Assembly: GCA_028095005.1 (NCBI GenBank)
Contig: CM051459.1
Span: 256,914,229-256,978,228, forward strand
DNA: 64,000 nt
Origin: Rhynchospora pubera
Lineage: Eukaryota > Streptophyta > Magnoliopsida > Poales > Cyperaceae
Direction of reading: 5' to 3'
A program made the translations under genes and the position numbers. Below, one piece after another: positions 59,468 to 64,000 of the stretch. The notes under the pieces are model-generated. The model saw nothing but the letters and a program-made list of their open reading frames with translations, had not been told where the DNA came from and ran no database searches. Within the stretch, counting starts at the first letter, position 1. Every line of letters starts with the position of its first letter.

Positions 59468-60686
59468 ATGCTCTGTCTCAACTTGAAGCCTCTCCACTCA
59501 GTCAGATTCAGACCCCATTCCTTCCTCGTCAAACCCCAATCCCTCCGCTCCTCCTCCACCTCTCTTCGCCTCTCCACCTCCGCCTCCGCCTCCATGTCGA
59601 CCTCCTCCAGCTCCACCATCGAGCACTTCGTTCTCTTCAAGCTGCGTCCCTCCACCGACCCTTCCAAGATCGACACCATGATTTCCTCCCTCCGCGCTCT
59701 CTCTTCTCTCCCTTCCGTCTCCCACTTCTCCGCTGGCCCCATTCTCCGCCTCCGCTCCGCCGCCGCCTCCGAGCTCGCCTTCACTCACCTCCTCCACAGC
59801 CGGTACTCTCTCTCTCTCTCCCTCTCTAATTTTTTTAAACATCATCTGATTGGCTGAGCATTGATAATAAACAGTAGTTTTTGCTCTTGATAGGTATGAA
59901 TCAAAGGAAAAGCTCTCGGAATACGCGAATGATCCAGCACATGTGAAAGTTGTGAAGGAGTGCGTGCTGCCGATTGCTGATGATGTCATGGCTGTCGATT
60001 GGGTCGCTGAGGGAGTGGCCCCTGGACCCATCGCACCGGGGTCTGCAATTCGGCTTACCTTTGCGAAACTTAAAGAAGGTAATTTGCTTTAAGTTGTTAC
60101 TTTTAACTGTTAATGCACTTTGGTGCTGCTATCAGCCTACTATGTAATGATGTAGAAATGGTAATAATTTGGAAAGCGTCAGTATTATGACCCATGCGCA
60201 TTAGCATTGATTTGATCCCGACTTAAGATCGTCTTGAATTTTGTTTCCAGCTTTCTGAATTCAATTTTTTCATTTTATATGGTTCTAATATCAGCTTTGT
60301 ATGGATTACGGTCAAAATAGTTTCGCAATATGTAAACTTACACTAGAGTTCTTATGTGATTGATGACAGAAGACATAAGGGTGGTTTAAACAATTATCTC
60401 TTTACTCTATACAGGTTCAGATGCAACGGAGCTGACATCAGCACTGGCATCGGCAAAAGATGATGCAGGAGCGACACTGGTGAGTTACGGCGAGAATTTC
60501 TCACCTGCCAGGGCGAAGGGTTACTCTTTTGGCTTGCTTGCTGCATTTCCTAAAGTAGATGATCTTGAAAAATTAACAGGGGGACATGTGGAGGCAATTA
60601 AAGAGAAAGTTAAGCCTATATTGGAGAGTGTGATTGTTCTTGATTTTGTGGTGTCAGAGCCACCGCCATCATCCGCCCATCTGTGA
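59468..60686 (+). CDS. stress-response A/B-barrel domain protein, UP3-like
   Basis: Three exons, 59468-59802, 59894-60078 and 60415-60686, join to 263 residues. The first ~42 residues are Ser/Arg/Leu-rich without acidic residues, a likely chloroplast transit peptide; an internal Met precedes the conserved part. Two dimeric alpha-beta barrel (Dabb) units follow: IEHFVLFKL with YESKEKLSEYANDPAHVKVV, then IRLTFAKLKEG to VIVLDFVV. This matches Arabidopsis UP3 (At2g31670) from memory. Family members are small stress-responsive proteins of largely unknown chemistry, some related to boiling-stable HS1/pop3. Antisense ORFs here are shadows of the Ser-rich exon. Confidence 0.92.
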
Positions 60687-61917
60687 ATTTTTAGGTGCCA
60701 AATGAGGTTGGCTTTTGAACTTGGTTTTAATTTTTATGTTTCTGGAATAATTGGTGTAAAACTGAAGACCCTTTCAGGTCCCTGTTTGTGAAAGAAGGCA
60801 TGAAGTTGTATCCTGTGTCATTTTAATGGAGTGAGTTTGGTAGTGACATAATCATCTACTTAAAAAGTCTCAATCCATTTAAAAAAAAAAGTCAGTGCTT
60901 TCTGTTTTTTAGTTGAAATTTCAAGTTTTGAGAATACAATTAGCAGTCATTTTGTGATAATGTGGTTCTTATTATAATGAAGTAATGAACTGAAAATAAA
61001 AATGAGAAATGATGAACTCACAAACCTGGGGTTCTTGTTAGAATAAAATGGAAGTTAAATCAGCTTACAAATTTGTCACGACATGTTATGAACACATTAT
61101 TTGAATTTCAAATTCGAAAAGTCAAACCAAAACAGTGACCTTGTTTTTGTCATATGGAGTATTCACTAGCAAGTTATAAAATGTTTTAGTTCATTTGATA
61201 TAAGACTGAAGGGAAAAAGATCAACTAGCCATTGACTTCTTGACTTGTTGGTCTTGTATTAAATGAACTCTATATGTACTATTTTCGAAGCATGTACATT
61301 ACTTGTGATTTTGAATGAGATTTATAGTTTACTTTTGTCATATGAATTGTAGAATTATATTACTGATATAACAGATATCGTTTTCAACTTTTCATGACAC
61401 GTCAGTACGTCACCCAAAAGCTGCAAACTGACTGCTGCATATTAGAGATTAATGCTGTTTCAAAGCCTTAAGACTGGCCATGTAAATTGTTGCATGGTTT
61501 CTGGAAAAGTATAAGACATCATTAACAACAAAATAAATATTATTCTTGCTCTATCTTTACGTCCTTAGTTTTCTTAATCTAATTCCAGTATGACTGTATA
61601 CTGCATGAAATATAGTTTACTGTGGCCAGATTAAAAAATTCTGAAGATTAACAAAGTTGTTATCAAAGAGAACTAAAACTTCAATAGCTATAATGGCAAT
61701 AAATCTGAACCCATGGAATTAGAAATATGCACATTCAATTTATCATTATACTTCTCTATTTTACTTGAGATACTTCTCATGCCACTTATTACAATGAGTA
61801 TTATGGATTGATACATGGAAAGGTGAGTTTGGGGCCTAAGCAAACCCAGCTGGCCTGAATCTAGTACTGCCTAGTAGGCCAATTATTACACTGGTGCTTC
61901 TGGAATGTTTTGTTAAC
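60687..61917. other. intergenic between convergent genes
   Basis: 3' UTRs of the UP3-like and MYB genes and AT-rich spacer. No other feature was recognised. Confidence 0.5.
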
Positions 61918-63039
61918 TTAATCTGCCCAGTTCTCAGCAGTTATGTAGGCATCCAATAAATTTTCATGCTCTGTGAAAGGTGACAACAAGATCTCTGTAT
62001 TGCAACTTTTATAAAGTTCGTTTGTATCACCTACCTCCTCTGTCCCAGTGAACCAAATGAACTCTCCACAATCCTGCAAGTCTGCCATTAGCTCTCCTAT
62101 GTTAAAGTCCATTGGCAAGGCCTCGATGGCATGGCTTTGGATGGAAATTATTCCGTCTTGGTTATGGGGGAGGTAGAGCTTTTTGCATCGTAGTGCCTTT
62201 GTTCTAATCACTGTATGCATTTCTTGGGCTACATTGTGCTTTTGCTCTGGCAGTTGGACAATCTCATCCTTAGTCTCTTCAAATTTATGCTTGTTGGAAT
62301 TTTGGTTCTCCATTTTTGCTCTCTTGCTGAGGTTTGTGTTCCAGTAGTTTTTTATCTCATTATCTGTTCTTCCTGGTAGCCTTCCTGCAATGAGTGACCA
62401 ACTAAAAAAAAATAGAAATAGTGAGACTAGCTATCATTGTAGTTTTAAAACTTAATTTTTGAACTGAAATCAAATAGTGGACAGTTGGAATATTTTACCG
62501 ATTGCCAAGGAGCTTATGAAGCTTAATAATGAGTTCTTCTTCTGCATGTGAAATGTTTCCTCTTTTTATTTCTGGTTTCAAATAGTTAAGCCATCTGAGA
62601 CGACAGCTCTTGCCGCATCTTTTTAATCCTATATTAACAATTGATGAAATAACAGAAGTTTCCTCAAACTAATTTACTATTCATTTGTAAGAAGATCTAT
62701 CTGGAGAGGTTCTGAGTCACCAAAGCTCGCACAGTTTTCTTTTTTGTATTTATAGAGGCAAAATGTTCACATATTGCCCGACCAAATGTTAGCTTATATG
62801 TTTATTGTATGCTACGTGTTTCCATGGCTTTCTATGAATAATACTGTGGAATCACTTTAAATTCTTCTTCTTATAGAATACAAAGAAAAGCTTGACCATA
62901 TTGTACCAGCTCTCTGAGGAAGAGTCTGCCACTGCCCTTCACCGCAAGTCTTGATGTAGTTGCTAAGGAGTTGATCTTCTTGGGAAGACCAGCTTCCTTT
63001 GTTCAATCCCACCTTGGAGCAACATGGCTTCCTTCCCAT
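61918..63039 (-). CDS. R2R3-MYB transcription factor, TT2/C1-like (subgroup 5 type)
   Basis: Three exons, 63039-62907, 62628-62499 and 62401-61918, give 248 residues with the usual R2R3-MYB intron positions. MGRKPCCSKVGLNKGSW starts R2, and GLKRCGKSCRLRWLNYL ends it. R3 contains the bHLH-interaction signature [DE]Lx2[RK]x3Lx6Lx3R exactly (Glu76, Leu77, Lys80, Leu84, Leu91, Arg95). VIRTKALRC at 152-160 matches the VIRTKAxRC motif of TT2-type regulators of proanthocyanidin synthesis. The acidic C terminus (NLLDAYITAENWAD) may be the activation region. By family it would act in the nucleus with bHLH and WD40 partners on flavonoid genes; that target set is inferred. Confidence 0.92.
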
Positions 63040-64000
63040 CTGTGTCTTTATCTGACTTTCAAACGTAAACTATTCTATATCACTGTTCTTTGACTTCATA
63101 TTGGAGTTAGTGTTGGTTTCTCTGTGAGGTGACTTCTATTTTATAGGAGTTTGCATGTCATGAAGGAAGTTTGTATGTTAGGTGAGAATGCTTGAATCTG
63201 GTCCATTGATGACTGGAAGTTTTCAGTTTTTGATTGGTATCAACTTTTGAGGGTACAAAGCATGATATGAGGCCCTAAAGAATATTAAGATTTTTGCAGA
63301 ATCTTAGGGAATAAAACGTTTATGAAAGAACTCTTGAAAAGTTTATGAGTTTGTCTGTTTGCAAAATGCAATTTGCTAAATTTTCAATATTTATTGTGGA
63401 AATTAACTAGCACTATACAAATTGGGGATATTGTAGCATCCTAAATGCTTTTCCTGGGAAGGTTATTGTTGAATTTCCTTTTTTTTGTAGTATTAGACAT
63501 TAATACTTAATTAAATGATTACACTAGTAGTATTAAACATCATTACTTAGCTAACTGATAGTACCTTGGTTCTTTCATGACAGGTGCAATTATTTGGTTG
63601 TCTGTCTTTAGATGTGGTGTGAAAATCTTGTATGTAACATGGCCAAGTTAAATTCTTTATTAATTCTAGAGAAATGGAGCTATGAATACTGAAGATTGCC
63701 AAACTACTTCTGTATATAAGAATATTATTGTAGTGAATCAGTTTAGTACTGATACAAATATACTTCTTGAGTTCCATTCGATGTAATTTATGTTTTTAGG
63801 ACTCAATATTGCCCTAATTCCTGCCTTGAATCCCTAATGTTAGAGCACTGGTTGGTATTAGTCTGGGATCAATGGTGCATTCCAGTACTGTAGTGGTTAG
63901 GTTGTTGATTAGATCTAAATAGAAAGTTGAACTGAATCAACCTTTCGTGACGTGCAGAATCTGATATAGCAATATAAATGCCAAGCAGATACTTCAAATA
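63040..64000. other. upstream region of the MYB gene
   Basis: AT-rich promoter-side sequence. The 76-codon ORF at 63547-63777 has no recognisable features. Confidence 0.45.

Noticed and set aside
59498..60031. 177-codon antisense ORF over the UP3-like gene
   Set aside because: Gly/Glu-rich shadow of the Ser-rich sense exon; splice sites and conservation support the plus strand.
1..64000. CRISPR array, bacterial operon or rRNA/tRNA gene
   Set aside because: No direct-repeat spacer array, bacterial gene arrangement, rRNA or tRNA cloverleaf was found; the gene content is plant nuclear.

Overview
The window is nuclear DNA of a flowering plant, most likely a eudicot. It is AT-rich. The protein genes have many short exons with GT/AG introns and match plant families: PEX10, ARP2, ELF4-like, UP3-type A/B barrel, R2R3-MYB. 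Large stretches are LTR retrotransposons and MITEs. I joined the exons by hand by reading frame, splice sites and remembered family sequences; every multi-exon model closes in frame.

Layout. About 3.1-5.1 kb (minus strand) holds a polycistronic snoRNA cluster: three box C/D RNAs and four H/ACA candidates, most as duplicated pairs. It is transcribed away from a short promoter (5.55-5.93 kb) with Site II and telo-box motifs. That promoter is shared with a nine-exon plastid-type Rossmann-fold protein gene (5.9-9.8 kb, plus). Convergent to it is PEX10 (10.8-14.3 kb, minus, 11 exons), a RING peroxin. From 14.6 to 20.4 kb there are tandem repeats and several MITE families, including one MITE inserted in another.

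20.4-42.9 kb is a three-level nest of LTR retrotransposons, each with a perfect 5-bp target duplication. The outermost (20385-42905, TSD AATTA, 673-bp LTRs) contains a Copia-type element (23304-41156, TSD CAATA). Its right LTR contains a gypsy-type element (32877-41091, TSD TCATC, two 1837-bp LTRs). LTR divergence falls from about 2.5% to about 0.1% going inward, as nesting order predicts. The innermost element encodes only gag and protease. The Copia element has a decayed pol but nearly identical LTRs.

The right part carries ARP2 (44.2-47.8 kb, minus, 15 exons), a MITE-rich intergenic region, an ELF4-like gene (53.1-54.1 kb, minus), a foldback element, a 199-bp exact tandem duplication next to a hAT-type MITE (55.7-56.4 kb), more MITEs, a UP3-like A/B-barrel gene (59.5-60.7 kb, plus) and an R2R3-MYB of the TT2/C1 bHLH-binding type (61.9-63.0 kb, minus).

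The protein genes look like unrelated housekeeping and regulatory loci. The most unusual contents are the mixed C/D-H/ACA snoRNA cluster and the nested elements, especially the 21-bp palindromic repeat that the gypsy-type element carries both in its LTRs and in its gag coding sequence.
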